NCBI GenBank assembly: GCA_036703315.1
Contig: DATNPH010000148.1
Location: forward strand, 30,002-94,001
Length of the DNA stretch: 64,000 bases
Reading direction: 5' to 3'
Source of the DNA: DATNPH01 sp036703315
GTDB lineage: Bacteria; Cyanobacteriota; Cyanobacteriia; Cyanobacteriales; Coleofasciculaceae
The notes beneath the pieces were generated by a model. That model worked only from the letters and a program-made list of their open reading frames with translations, had not been told where the DNA came from and did no database searches. The position numbers and the translations under genes are program-made. This document shows, piece after piece, positions 18,402 to 27,196 of the stretch. How positions within the stretch are numbered: the first letter of the stretch is position 1; every line of letters begins with the position of its first letter.

Positions 18402-18607
18402 GGTTTCACCCCCTGAGTGTCTTCGTCTGGAGTGTCGGGCGTAGCGTCAAACATGATAGTGTGGGGGGCAGTTGGGAGTAGCTGTCGGAGAATTCTTAAG
18501 TGGGCTTCTGCATCGCTGCGACGGCGAAAACGGGCAACGATAATCTGCTTCAAATGGGGGCGAGGGCGAATGATGCACCAAGGAAACAACTGGATTTTGT
18601 AGGTCAT
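18398..18607 (-). CDS. Small hypothetical protein, first gene of a two-gene unit
   Basis: This 69-residue protein begins MTYKIQLFPWCIIRPRPHLKQIIVARFRRR, with a probable alpha/beta layout and an acidic Asp/Pro-rich end (DATPDTPDEDTQ). A longer open frame reaches 18814, but AGGAG about 6 bp before the ATG at 18607 supports the short start. The stop overlaps the GTG of the next gene. The function is unknown. Confidence 0.65.
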   Translation of the reverse strand: MTYKIQLFPWCIIRPRPHLKQIIVARFRRRSDAEAHLRILRQLLPTAPHTIMFDATPDTPDEDTQGVKP

Positions 18608-18943
18608 GAGGCACTCCTGACAATGGCAAAGCTTGCCGATTGGGTAAATAGGCATAGGGAAACTGCGACAACGCACGAGGTGTACGCAGGTTTCGCAATT
18701 AGTAAATATGGCAACCTCACAGGTAAGACGCTGACTGATCAAAGCCAACTTGCCTACAAGGTTGTGGTTTAATGACGGTTTATGTAAGACACTGAGATAG
18801 CAGCAGGCATCCAAAACGGTATCCGAGAAAGCGTCTAGCTAGTCTAGAGGTAGCTTTCTGGATTTTCTGCCTGTTTGTGTGTCCCTCTATATCATCACAT
18901 TAATCAATCATCCTGTCAAATCATCCTGATCAATGTAGTGGTT
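18608..18943. other. Divergent intergenic region, no gene seen
   Basis: About 336 bp lie between the minus-strand pair ending upstream and the XRE regulator. An open frame in antisense and the extended frame of the 69-residue gene run through it, but neither has support. It should carry promoters in both directions. Confidence 0.5.
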
Positions 18944-19189
18944 ATGGTTAAAAAAGACAAGTCCGGCTCAAAGGAGAATGATTCTCCATTGAAGAGACTT
19001 CGAGAAGAAGCTGGGTTGTCTCAACAGGAGCTTGGGAGCAGGATTGGCGTAGGATTGGCGACGATCAGTCGCTGGGAGAGGGGAGTGTCTTTGCCAATGT
19101 TAACGGTGCCTCAAATGAAGGCACTGTGTAGAGAGCTGGGCAAAAGTATTGAGGAGTTGCCTGACGAGTTTGGACCGCCGAAGCGTTAG
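18944..19189 (+). CDS. XRE-family helix-turn-helix regulator
   Basis: This 81-residue protein consists of a Lys/Ser-rich start (MVKKDKSGSKEND) and one Cro/C1-type HTH domain (residues ~16-70): LKRLREEAGLSQQELGSRIG, then VGLATISRWERGVSLP as the recognition helix. The ATG at 18944 was chosen because the HTH and natural N-terminus follow it. It lies 90 bp before the restriction endonuclease gene on the same strand, in the place where controller (C) proteins of restriction-modification systems are found. The sequence also resembles a stand-alone cyanobacterial HTH family, so the controller role is only a possibility. Confidence 0.85.
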   Translation: MVKKDKSGSKENDSPLKRLREEAGLSQQELGSRIGVGLATISRWERGVSLPMLTVPQMKALCRELGKSIEELPDEFGPPKR

Positions 19190-19279
19190 CGAAGCATCCC
19201 ATAAGGGTTATCACCTGAGGGGGAGTGATGAAGAGGGAGCGCTCAAGCAAGGGATGTTACTCAACTGTAAGCGTCACTC

Positions 19280-20020
19280 ATGAACCAACAAATACCTGAT
19301 TTCGAGCCGACTTTGGTAATGTCTCGGGCAGAAAGAATAGTGCAAGCTAATTCCAGTATGTCCTGGGATATAGCTGTGCAAACAGTATTATCTGTCTGTT
19401 GTAGATTTCCTGCACTATGCTCGACCTTTAGACAAGTTCACTTGTTCTCAGAAGCACACATTAGCAAGTGGTTAGAGAACTACTTCAACGGATACAACAA
19501 TCGACCATCAAAACGAATTAGCAAAAAGATTGGCACTATTCCTGATGAAATTATTGACACGATTATCTCAGTTCGACTTTCTTCTCTAGACACTCAACAA
19601 ATTACTGCTATCAAGTCTGCTCATCGCCTTTCAATGGCAGCAGAAAATATTTTAGGACTCCTTCTAGAAGAATATCTTGCAGAGAAGTTGTTGCCCTATG
19701 GGTGGTATTGCTGTTGGGGTGAAACTATGAAAAGTGTTGACTTCTGTACTCATAACGGTAACTTGTTGCAAGTTAAAAACCGTAGTAATTCTGAAAATAG
19801 TTCAAGTAATAAGGTACGCCAGGGAACTCCAATTATAAAGTGGCATAGAATTAATGCTAGCAATGGAGCTTACTATTGGGATGTATTGAATGAACGGGTA
19901 GGGTGTACAGAACTTTCTGAGCCTGACTTTTCTTCATTTGTTAGGAAAACCATCACTGATAATCCTTCTGCTGTTTATATAGAAGAGGATAATGTGTGGA
20001 ACGAAGTCAGGGATAACTAA
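19280..20020 (+). CDS. SinI-like type II restriction endonuclease
   Basis: This 246-residue protein resembles the SinI family of restriction enzymes, which cut GGWCC. The helical first half includes LSMAAENILGLLLEEYLAEKL. A probable PD-(D/E)XK core follows: GWYCCWGETMKSVDFC with an acidic residue, then LLQVKNRSNSENSSSNKVRQG, where Q-V-K fits the xxK element. The end contains YYWDVLNERVGCTELSEPDF. It is convergent with a C5-cytosine methyltransferase 20 bp away, which supports a restriction role. The gene is more AT-rich than its surroundings. Specificity is inferred from resemblance only. Confidence 0.72.
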   Translation: MNQQIPDFEPTLVMSRAERIVQANSSMSWDIAVQTVLSVCCRFPALCSTFRQVHLFSEAHISKWLENYFNGYNNRPSKRISKKIGTIPDEIIDTIISVRLSSLDTQQITAIKSAHRLSMAAENILGLLLEEYLAEKLLPYGWYCCWGETMKSVDFCTHNGNLLQVKNRSNSENSSSNKVRQGTPIIKWHRINASNGAYYWDVLNERVGCTELSEPDFSSFVRKTITDNPSAVYIEEDNVWNEVRDN

Positions 20021-20040
20021 ACATTGTTGTGAAACCAAAA

Positions 20041-21243
20041 TCAAAAGCTAGAACAATAGCTCAATGTATTAAAGAGTGAAAGCTGATAAAACTCCTCTTT
20101 TGTCTGAGCTTTCTCCCCCTTGAGCAACTTGTGGATGTGTTCACCGATCGCTTTTCCGAGTAGCACGGGAACTGCATTACCGATCTGTCGATATTTGGAA
20201 GCAGTCGAGCCATAAAAAATCCAGTCGTCGGGAAACGTTTGAATTCTTGCGCATTCCCTAACACTTAGGGGGCGCAGATCTTCTGGATGACACATATCTG
20301 TAGCTTTCTGATGTGGGCTTGTCGTGACAGTAGGAGATGGCTTATCCCAAGACAACCGACGGTAGAAGCCTACTTTTCCTCCTCCAGAATTATAGGCACC
20401 TCCCATGGCTTCTCGCTTTAAGTTATCGGGTAAGTATCTCCAATTCTGACCTGCTTTTAAAAGCCTCAAGTACCTTAAACGGCTTTCTGCGTAGGGGATG
20501 TACTCTGGCTCCGGATCGACTAGACCTGTAAGCGCTTCTTGGAGAGTACACCACCTAGGAAGACCATCAACACCATTCTTACTATGAATTGGTAAAGGAA
20601 CAGTGACGGATTGACCATCTCTTGAAGCGATAAATATCACCCGTGTCCTGTTCTGAGGAACGCCATAGTCAGCTGCCTCTACAAGTCTAGGAGGAGCAAC
20701 TGTATACCCAAGACGTTCCATTTCTGCTAAGACTACCTGAAGGGCAGAACCTGGCAGCTCATCTGGTTCTAACGGAGAATAACCTGTCCCCCGTTTACAG
20801 TGGGGTCTATGCCGAATTGGTGCAGAAAGCAACCCTCTGACGTTCTCCATGATGAAGAAGCGTGGTTGAACTGCGTCAACTATACGTATGAAGTCCTTAA
20901 ACAAGCTCCCGCGAGGGTCGCCCACTGACATACGCTTTCCTGCCGTACTAAAAGGTTGACAGGGTGGTCCGCCAGTCAAGAGGTCTACTTCACCCGGACG
21001 TAGAGATCTGCCAATATCTAGAGTACGTCCTCCTTCTTCCAGAAGAGTGTGGGCGCTGAGCTTCTGTATATCCCTTGGTACAGCACTCTCAGAAAGGTGC
21101 GGTCGATTGAGAGCTATAGTCTTTGTAGCGTCATGGTCTATTTCTACTACACTCACTGTATGGAAGCCTGCCTTTTCCAAACCAAGGTCTAGACCAAAAG
21201 CCCCAGCAAATAAACCAATGGATATCGACTTACCATCGATCAC
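20041..21243 (-). CDS. DNA (cytosine-5-)-methyltransferase
   Basis: This 400-residue C5-cytosine methylase should protect the host from the adjacent nuclease. The ten-motif order is visible: SAM site FAGAFGLDLGLEKAGF (I), catalytic GGPPCQPFSTAGKRMSVGDPRG (IV), ENVRGLL (VI), ADYGVPQNRTRVIFIA (VIII), a target-recognition region at ~220-300, and RECARIQTFPDDW with YRQIGNAVPVLLGKAIGEHI (IX-X). It resembles M.SinI/M.AvaII-type enzymes for GGWCC. The start MIDGKSISIGLFAG is at 21243. It is convergent with the endonuclease, so the two genes have separate promoters. Confidence 0.93.
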   Translation of the reverse strand: MIDGKSISIGLFAGAFGLDLGLEKAGFHTVSVVEIDHDATKTIALNRPHLSESAVPRDIQKLSAHTLLEEGGRTLDIGRSLRPGEVDLLTGGPPCQPFSTAGKRMSVGDPRGSLFKDFIRIVDAVQPRFFIMENVRGLLSAPIRHRPHCKRGTGYSPLEPDELPGSALQVVLAEMERLGYTVAPPRLVEAADYGVPQNRTRVIFIASRDGQSVTVPLPIHSKNGVDGLPRWCTLQEALTGLVDPEPEYIPYAESRLRYLRLLKAGQNWRYLPDNLKREAMGGAYNSGGGKVGFYRRLSWDKPSPTVTTSPHQKATDMCHPEDLRPLSVRECARIQTFPDDWIFYGSTASKYRQIGNAVPVLLGKAIGEHIHKLLKGEKAQTKEEFYQLSLFNTLSYCSSF

Positions 21244-21483
21244 GCTTGTCTCCTAACGGCTTGTTGTGACGCATTCATCTTCGTACCCCAACCTTCCCAG
21301 ATGAGCGATTCTATCATACAAACTTCAGTGAGGTAGAAGTGTTAGTGTATGGCAGCAGGTTAGGAAAAAGCGATCGCCTCCAACTCCAGCGCAATCCTCA
21401 CCTTCGCGGATTTCCTGGCTGGCTGAGAGCCGTATCTTGGCAGCAGACACAAGAGTTGAAGACATGAACTTGACTACCAAATT

Positions 21484-21519
21484 AGTGGGAGTGGGAAAGT
21501 ACACTCCCCACTCCCCACT
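21484..21519. repeat. G/C-strand palindrome downstream of pirin gene
   Basis: AGTGGGAGTGGG and CCCCACTCCCCACT form an imperfect hairpin around a 10-base loop, 15 bp after the pirin stop. There is no T-tract, so it is either a repeat or a weak terminator. Confidence 0.5.
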
Positions 21520-21534
21520 TTAAGTTTCAGCTCC

Positions 21535-22233
21535 TCAGGCTAAATCAAACAGCAGAATTTCTGCATCTTTTGTCGCTTCAATCACGACCTCAGGTTCGCT
21601 GCTGATAGCTGCTCCATCACTGGTGTCAAGGGGCGAACCATTCAGAGTAATTGCACCACGAGCTACCTGCACCCAGGCATGACGATGCAGTTCTAGGGAA
21701 TGAGAAACGCGATCGCCTGCTTTCAAAACCGCAGCATATAAATCGACATCTTGATGCACTTTAACAGCCCCATTTCGTGCATCTCTAGCTGCAACTAAAT
21801 GTAGTTTACCTGGAGTCTTGGCTAGTGAGAAATGTTGTTGTTCATAGCTGGGTTGCAGTCCTTGGCTTTCGGGCAACAGCCAAATTTGCAGGAAGTGAAC
21901 TGGCGCAGTTTTCGAGTGATTAAACTCGCTATGCAAGATACCCGTACCTGCACTCATACGCTGTACCTCACCCGGTTTAATCACCGAGCCAGTGCCGATG
22001 CTATCTTTATGTTCCACTGCTCCTTCCAGTACATAGGTAATGATTTCCATATCCTTATGTCCGTGGGTGCCGAAACCAGCACTAGGGCTGACACGATCTT
22101 CATTAATTACCCGCAGGGCACGAAATCCCATATGCTTAGGGTCGTAATAGTTGGCAAAGGAAAATGTGTGGTAACTATCCAACCAACCGTGGTTTGCATG
22201 ACCTCGATCTTCTGCCTTTCTAATCGTTAGCAT
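21535..22233 (-). CDS. Pirin family protein
   Basis: This 232-residue bicupin resembles bacterial pirins (YhhW type), some of which have quercetinase activity. The N-terminal cupin contains the metal site [25 protein letters not shown], followed by [16 protein letters not shown]. The C-terminal cupin lacks an obvious metal site. It starts [26 protein letters not shown], the usual pirin N-terminus. It lies 85 bp after the CDGSH gene on the same strand, and both are close to a divergent HxlR regulator, which suggests shared redox or electrophile control. Confidence 0.93.
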   Translation of the reverse strand: MLTIRKAEDRGHANHGWLDSYHTFSFANYYDPKHMGFRALRVINEDRVSPSAGFGTHGHKDMEIITYVLEGAVEHKDSIGTGSVIKPGEVQRMSAGTGILHSEFNHSKTAPVHFLQIWLLPESQGLQPSYEQQHFSLAKTPGKLHLVAARDARNGAVKVHQDVDLYAAVLKAGDRVSHSLELHRHAWVQVARGAITLNGSPLDTSDGAAISSEPEVVIEATKDAEILLFDLA

Positions 22234-22317
22234 TTCCGCCTCCTATTGGATGAAGTTATATTTATCGAAAGTCGCCTTCAGATGACGCTTTAGAGTACAG
22301 GACTAGCAATATACGGC

Positions 22318-22554
22318 TTAAAGTTTGCTATGGCTGCCGTCACAATACGGAGGATTACTCGTATAGTTGCAATTGCAAAGTGCTAGCTTTTTTGCCTCAG
22401 CAACCTCAACCGCTAGTGGAGTGAATTCAGTTCCTGTATGCGCGCCATTACAGAAAGGTTGAGTTTGAGATTGACCGCAACTACACCAATAATAAGTACC
22501 TGATTCTAGCTCAACAACAGCATGTTTTTTATCAGCAATAACAGGTTCACTCAT
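22318..22554 (-). CDS. CDGSH iron-sulfur domain protein (two motifs)
   Basis: This 78-residue protein carries two CDGSH-type 2Fe-2S motifs, CSCGQSQTQPFCNGAH and CNCNYTSNPPYCDGSH; the first has Asn in place of Asp. Such proteins bind labile, redox-active clusters. The start MSEPVIADKKHAVVELESGTYYW was chosen because AAGGAG lies 7 bp before this ATG; a five-codon longer frame exists. The promoter region, shared with the divergent HxlR gene, contains two similar ACTTTAA-AGTAAGG elements. Confidence 0.92.
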   Translation of the reverse strand: MSEPVIADKKHAVVELESGTYYWCSCGQSQTQPFCNGAHTGTEFTPLAVEVAEAKKLALCNCNYTSNPPYCDGSHSKL

Positions 22555-22619
22555 AAGATTCTCCTTCAAGAATCGAAATAGGTTCTAGACCTTTGTTGGT
22601 TTATTTTTTGCATATTTAT

Positions 22620-22674
22620 ACTTTAACTTTAGTAAGGTTATTATGGGAAGTATGCACTTTAAAGTAAGGTAGTA
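22620..22674. promoter_or_regulatory. Direct-repeat operator candidate for HxlR regulator
   Basis: Two related sequences lie between the divergent CDGSH and hxlR genes: ACTTTAACTTTAGTAAGGTTA at 22620-22640 and ACTTTAAAGTAAGGTAGTA at 22656-22674, the latter including the palindrome ACTTTAAAGT. Centres are about 35 bp apart. The position and repetition fit an autoregulatory operator, but this is an inference. Confidence 0.5.
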
Positions 22675-22688
22675 CCCAAAAAGATACT

Positions 22689-23033
22689 ATGGAAAGCAAA
22701 GTCATAAATACTCACAGAGCCAGTTGTGCGGTGGAAACAACTCTAGAGGTAATTGGCGGACGGTGGAAAGTGTTAATTCTTCGAGAACTATTTTCAGGTG
22801 TGAAGCGTTTTGGTCAGTTGCACCGAGCTTTGCAGGGCATAACCCAAAAAATGCTCACCCAACAGCTGCGCGAGATGGAGGAAGACGACATTATTCACCG
22901 GGAGGTCTACTTGCAGGTTCCTCCCAAAGTAGAATACTCCTTGACGCCTTTGGGAGAGAGTCTCGAACCTATCCTTATCTCAATGCACGAATGGGGCATC
23001 AGGCATTTGAATGAACAAACTAAAGCCCCGTAG
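22689..23033 (+). CDS. HxlR family transcriptional regulator
   Basis: This 114-residue MarR-like winged-helix regulator begins with a Cys-containing segment, [29 protein letters not shown], which is the HxlR family signature. [22 protein letters not shown] forms the recognition helix region and [13 protein letters not shown] the wing. The single Cys at residue 14 corresponds to the redox- or electrophile-sensing Cys of relatives such as HypR/QorR. It is divergent from CDGSH and pirin genes and is the likely regulator of both. Confidence 0.93.
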   Translation: MESKVINTHRASCAVETTLEVIGGRWKVLILRELFSGVKRFGQLHRALQGITQKMLTQQLREMEEDDIIHREVYLQVPPKVEYSLTPLGESLEPILISMHEWGIRHLNEQTKAP

Positions 23034-23322
23034 ACCAAACGCTGGCACCCAATAGTAAAATTATGTTGAGTCTGATTGATGGCTATCAATAAATTTGCAT
23101 GCAAAGACTGGACTTCTAGTCAGCAATGCAAAATGACTGAGATCAACAGTTTTGATGCAGTTGTGGAAGCCAACTTGACTTCAGGATAGGTAAACTTCCT
23201 TTTAACTTTGAGTGTTACAACGCCAAAACCTTGTGCTGTTACATCACTAATTTGCAAAGAGGCGTCAATTTGTTCTACAAAAAAAGAGGAAAACTTGATT
23301 CCCTTGATTTGAGGGATTTGCA

Positions 23323-23964
23323 GTGCCAAGCATAATTGCTATTGTCAATGGTAAGGGAGGGGTTGGTAAGACAACTACGTCAGTAAATCTAGCCGCAGTT
23401 CTTTCGGATAAAAGACGTGTCCTGCTTGTAGATGCTGATCCTCAAAAGTCGGCTACATGGTGGGTTGAGCATGGTGAAAAGAGTATGAGTTTTGATTTGG
23501 CTCAAGAGACAGATCCAACACTCTTGAGTCGTTTACAGAAGATTGAAGGCTATGAGTTAGCGGTGGTGGACACACCCCCAGCGCTACGATCTGAAGCCCT
23601 GGCGGCGGTAATTGCGATCGCCGATTACCTAGTCTTACCTACACCGCCTGCACCAATGGACTTGGCTGTAGTTATTGAGACAGTACGTCAGGCTATTGCA
23701 CCCTTAGGGAAAACCTATCGGGTACTCCTGACACGGGTAGACTCCCGCCGTCTCAGAGAAACACTGGAGGCTCAAAACACACTTAGAGAGCTAGGAATTC
23801 CTGCTTTCCACGCTTTTATACGGACTTATACAGCTCACGAACGAGCAGCACTTGAGGGCATACCAATCAGTCAATGGCGAGGCGAGAATGCCCATGAAGC
23901 GAAGGCAGACTACTGCCGCGTGGCTGAGGAATTACAGGGTGATTGGGGGAGCAATTATGGCTAA
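23323..23964 (+). CDS. ParA family ATPase, probable McdA (carboxysome positioning)
   Basis: This 213-residue ParA/MinD-type ATPase starts with GTG ([24 protein letters not shown]). The deviant Walker A carries the signature lysine, [13 protein letters not shown] is the switch I region, and [13 protein letters not shown] the Walker B region. It overlaps by 8 bases a gene for a coiled-coil protein with a C-terminal Trp. This arrangement matches the McdA-McdB systems that space carboxysomes along the cyanobacterial nucleoid. A plasmid or chromosome ParA is the alternative, but no ParB-type HTH protein is present. Confidence 0.8.
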   Translation: MPSIIAIVNGKGGVGKTTTSVNLAAVLSDKRRVLLVDADPQKSATWWVEHGEKSMSFDLAQETDPTLLSRLQKIEGYELAVVDTPPALRSEALAAVIAIADYLVLPTPPAPMDLAVVIETVRQAIAPLGKTYRVLLTRVDSRRLRETLEAQNTLRELGIPAFHAFIRTYTAHERAALEGIPISQWRGENAHEAKADYCRVAEELQGDWGSNYG

Positions 23965-24616
23965 AAAAAGTTTAACAGACCTGCTACGCCAAGAGGTGGA
24001 AAAATCTTCAACCTTAGAAGCCGAAACAGTTCTAGAAACCAGCGATGATGAATTTGCCGAGCAGGATACTAACACACTAGAGAAATTACCTATGAACACA
24101 TCCGCAAAACCTAATGCCAGACGCGCAACGCCTACAAAGGCTCAATTAGAAACAACTATTACCAAGTTAAAAGCTGCCCTAGAGGAAGCACAACAAAAAG
24201 AATCCGCTTTCAAAGCTGCTCTGGAGGAAGCACAACATCAACATCAGGATGAGGATACAGCTTTCGCTGCTTTAAAAGAGTCTTTGGAAGAATCACATCG
24301 AAAGGAAGGCGCTTTACAACAGCAAATTTCTGATTTGCAATCAGATTTAGCGCATCAACATAAATCTTTAGACAAGCTTCAAAAAGAGCTAGAGAAAATA
24401 GCTGATCTGAAGAAAGAGTTTGAGCAAGCTAAAAAGGCAGCAAGCCAACTAGCGCAGGCTAATGAAAAGCTTACTGAGGAAATTAATGCTCTGAAAAAAG
24501 AAAATGAAAACCTCGCAACCCAGCGTTCTAGCGTACCACAGCATCAACCAGGAAGACCCATTCAGACAGAATCTGGCAAGTCTCCTGATTTTGCCAAGAA
24601 TTCTTGGCTGCTGTAA
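23957..24616 (+). CDS. Coiled-coil partner of ParA ATPase, probable McdB
   Basis: This 219-residue protein begins [18 protein letters not shown], then an acidic, disordered segment (~20-60). A long Gln/Lys/Glu-rich coiled coil spans ~62-190 ([20 protein letters not shown] and related near-repeats), and the tail ends [12 protein letters not shown]. The layout of a disordered N-terminus, Gln-rich coiled coil and invariant C-terminal Trp is what is known for McdB, the carboxysome adaptor. The ATG overlaps the ATPase stop (ATGGCTAA), so a longer upstream frame is not used. No DNA-binding domain is seen, arguing against ParB. The assignment rests on architecture, not alignment. Confidence 0.68.
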   Translation: MAKKSLTDLLRQEVEKSSTLEAETVLETSDDEFAEQDTNTLEKLPMNTSAKPNARRATPTKAQLETTITKLKAALEEAQQKESAFKAALEEAQHQHQDEDTAFAALKESLEESHRKEGALQQQISDLQSDLAHQHKSLDKLQKELEKIADLKKEFEQAKKAASQLAQANEKLTEEINALKKENENLATQRSSVPQHQPGRPIQTESGKSPDFAKNSWLL

Positions 24617-24699
24617 GTAACTTGAAAAAAGGAGTCAGCACTTAGCACTCAGGGGAAAGAGATTTTCATCTTTACGCTTTTGAAAATAGGGAATGGAGA

Positions 24700-24750
24700 C
24701 CGGAGCTTTAGTATTAGCGTTTGCGTAGCATGTCCTCACTAAAGCTCCGG
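24700..24750. repeat. Hairpin-forming repeat downstream of the McdB-like gene
   Basis: CCGGAGCTTTAGT (24700-24712) and ACTAAAGCTCCGG (24738-24750) form a perfect 13-bp stem with a 25-base loop containing GCGTTTGCGTAGCATGTCC. The following GTAGCGCGTAGCGGGACGAA is of the GCGTAGCG type scattered in cyanobacterial intergenic DNA. There is no T-tract, so it is more likely a dispersed repeat than a terminator. Confidence 0.6.
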
Positions 24751-24931
24751 GTAGCGCGTAGCGGGACGAAGTCCGGAGGGAGTAGCGGGTGGGGAAGAAA
24801 GCTTTTCAGTGCAGCGTTCGTGTACTCGCGTTTAAGGGCGGCTCTCTCGTGACACTTGTTTAAGCTTTACTTGAAAAGTGTTGAGCTAAAATATAAGGCT
24901 CAAACTTTCCTACAAAACCAACAAATATTCT

Positions 24932-25273
24932 GTGTTGAAATCAATTTTTTTGACGGCTGTTGTGTTTGTTGCAATGACTCTGCTCATGGCTCAAGCTATG
25001 TTTAGTAGTCCACTACCTGAAGGAACTCAATTTCCAGAATCGGTAGAGACTCCATCCCTAAAAAGAGTAAATCCTCAATCTCCAGAAGCAGCAGATGCTA
25101 ACCCTGATGTGCTGGCTCAGCCTGAAAAAATAGCAGATGGCAAGCTTAGCAAATCTCCTAAAAAAGCACCTGTAGTTTCTTCTGTTCGCTCTAATTCTCC
25201 TCAGCCCCCTCATCCCTACGATTATTCAGATATAGAAAAATTCGATGACGAACTCTATGGTGAAGGAAGCTGA
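24932..25273 (+). CDS. Small exported or membrane-anchored hypothetical protein
   Basis: This protein of about 113 residues begins with a hydrophobic signal-like helix (LKSIFLTAVVFVAMTLLMAQAMF). A Pro/Ser/Lys-rich disordered segment follows, then an acidic end (YDYSDIEKFDDELYGEGS). It starts at GTG 24932 or the adjacent TTG. The family is not recognised. It is convergent with the multicopper oxidase gene 24 bp away. Confidence 0.6.
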   Translation: MLKSIFLTAVVFVAMTLLMAQAMFSSPLPEGTQFPESVETPSLKRVNPQSPEAADANPDVLAQPEKIADGKLSKSPKKAPVVSSVRSNSPQPPHPYDYSDIEKFDDELYGEGS

Positions 25274-25297
25274 ATTAGCGTGAGACTAATCTAATTC

Positions 25298-26809
25298 CTA
25301 TAGCGGCTGTGCTGGCAATGGCTTTGCTTGTGCTGTCAAGATCGGGTCTGGTCCACCCTGACCCACTTCAAACTGTGTCATCATATCGTGGTCTTCGTGA
25401 ACGATATTGTGGCAGTGAATCATGTACTTACCCTTGTGCGGACCATACCTAGCAATGACCCGTACTGTCTCACCTTCACCAAGGTAGAAGACATCCTTCC
25501 AACCACGCTCATAAGGAAGAGGGGGTCTACCGTTGCGATCGAGGAGCTGCAAATCGACTAGATGAACATGTACGGGATGGAACCAGCTACCTGCCGTGTT
25601 CACAAAAGTCCAAATCTCTACATCACCTAGCTCCGGATTGGCATCTATCCGATTTTTATTCCATCCTTGATTGTTGATTAGCCACTGTCTGCCACTGCGC
25701 TGGAACCTGAATTCCCTGGTTCGCACTGCTGAAGATATTGGGATGGGCTGTACAGGGCGCAGTGTGCTGGGGATCGAGCTATCATCACTCTCTCGACGCA
25801 CAACATCAAAGCGCATAACCACGCTTGTTCGAGCGTCACGATCTACATTGCTTTCGGGTCCAATATTCCGCAATACAACTTGGGTACCGATTGGGTATTT
25901 GGAAAAGTCGAGAATGAACCCATAACGCTCTGCTATACCAATTCGCAGAGTTTTTGTCCTGACTGGCTCACTCAGAAGTCCAGCATCAGTTCCAATCACA
26001 ATTAAGTCATCGCCCGTACTCAGTGAAAGACCATAAGAGCGTGAAGCCGATGCGTTTAAGACTCGAAAGCGGTATTTACGGTTAGCAACTTCCATTCGGG
26101 GCCAAGGGGCACCATTGACGAGGACAATATCGCCGTAGAGACTCTTTTGGCCTCGATCATCAAAAATCAACGAGCCATCAGTGGCAAATATTTTATCTTG
26201 TATGATCAGTGGCACATCGTAGTCGCCTTTAGGTAGGGGCAAGCTCAGGTCAAAGTCATCATCGACAATGTACATACCTGCTAACCCCATGTAAACGTTG
26301 CGCGAGGTCTTGCCAACCGTATGGTCGTGATACCAGAGGGTAGCGGCGCGGTTGTTGGGATAGACGTAATCCTTGTAATAGTCTGGAGGAATGAGGTCTT
26401 CAGCGTAGCCATCGTATTGCGGCAGCGAAGCCATACCATGTAAATGGATGACTGTTCGTGTATCCAGCTTATTGATAAAGCGGACAACTGATTGCCGACC
26501 TCCATCCTGTTGGCGACCTCCACGTTGCCTAATTGTGGGACCGGGAGTAATGCCGTTATAGCCCCAAATCTCAGTCTTTAGCCCAGGCAGAATCTCAACT
26601 TGAGCTTTCTGCATCGTGATTTCGTAGTAGTCAGTTGTTTCATCGCTACGCACAGGATCGAGGACAGGCGGAGTGCGAAAGGGTACCTGAAAGGGCTTGA
26701 TTTGTGGACTAAATTGAGCGAAAGCAGGGCGTTGTGCCCTCAGAGGCAAAAGGAGAGCACCACTACTAATCAACCCCAGTTTGAGGGCACCTCGTCTGGT
26801 AATTTTCAT
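25298..26809 (-). CDS. Multicopper oxidase, Tat-exported
   Basis: This 503-residue three-cupredoxin oxidase has a twin-arginine signal (TRRGALKLGLISSGALLL) ending near AFAQ. All copper motifs are present: HLHG at ~122, WYHDHT at ~159, HPVHVHL and HCHNIVHEDHDM at the C-terminal type 1/3 sites, the last with an axial Met. It resembles CotA/laccase-like and FtsP-type enzymes that oxidise phenols, bilirubin or metals in the periplasm. The natural substrate is unknown. It is a single gene preceded by a long intergenic region. Confidence 0.93.
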   Translation of the reverse strand: MKITRRGALKLGLISSGALLLPLRAQRPAFAQFSPQIKPFQVPFRTPPVLDPVRSDETTDYYEITMQKAQVEILPGLKTEIWGYNGITPGPTIRQRGGRQQDGGRQSVVRFINKLDTRTVIHLHGMASLPQYDGYAEDLIPPDYYKDYVYPNNRAATLWYHDHTVGKTSRNVYMGLAGMYIVDDDFDLSLPLPKGDYDVPLIIQDKIFATDGSLIFDDRGQKSLYGDIVLVNGAPWPRMEVANRKYRFRVLNASASRSYGLSLSTGDDLIVIGTDAGLLSEPVRTKTLRIGIAERYGFILDFSKYPIGTQVVLRNIGPESNVDRDARTSVVMRFDVVRRESDDSSIPSTLRPVQPIPISSAVRTREFRFQRSGRQWLINNQGWNKNRIDANPELGDVEIWTFVNTAGSWFHPVHVHLVDLQLLDRNGRPPLPYERGWKDVFYLGEGETVRVIARYGPHKGKYMIHCHNIVHEDHDMMTQFEVGQGGPDPILTAQAKPLPAQPL

Positions 26810-27123
26810 CCTAGTGTTTTCCTGTAACTCACATACACTGCCTCGTGCCTATGCGATCGCCTGTAGGATTAAGGGAAGTAATCAGATGCGATCGCTAGCA
26901 TCGAGGATCGTTCCAAGCTAACACTTCGCTTCAACGTCACCTTGCTACTTCCCGGAGGCTCACGCTTAATTTTTTGTCAAAAATTGCTAAAAAAATTCCC
27001 TCGGACAGAATCTGCCTATAGGCGTATAACCTTAGTAATGTGATTTGATGTTTACTTTTTATTGAAGAGTGTCACTAAGGATGTACTTGTATGACCCTGT
27101 AGACACTGTTTGATTTTGTGACT

Positions 27124-27160
27124 CTGGACATAGCACCTAAATAAATGCTGCTATGTCCAG
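27124..27160 (+). promoter_or_regulatory. Strong hairpin in leader of the 84-residue gene
   Basis: CTGGACATAGCA (27124-27135) and TGCTATGTCCAG (27149-27160) form a perfect 12-bp stem with a 13-base loop. It lies 114 bp before the downstream ATG. It could be a leader regulatory structure, a small RNA or a terminator-like element; no U-tract follows directly. Confidence 0.55.
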
Positions 27161-27196
27161 CCTCTAAGACAAAGCATTGAATCATAAATAGGCCCC

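Noticed and set aside
18608..18814. Longer N-terminus for the 69-residue protein
   Set aside because: A good AGGAG site before the ATG at 18607 and a Cys-rich, unlikely upstream sequence favour the short form.
23852..23956. N-terminal extension of the coiled-coil partner into the ParA gene
   Set aside because: The ATG at 23957 begins the natural [10 protein letters not shown] sequence and overlaps the ParA stop; upstream codons are the ParA gene in another frame.
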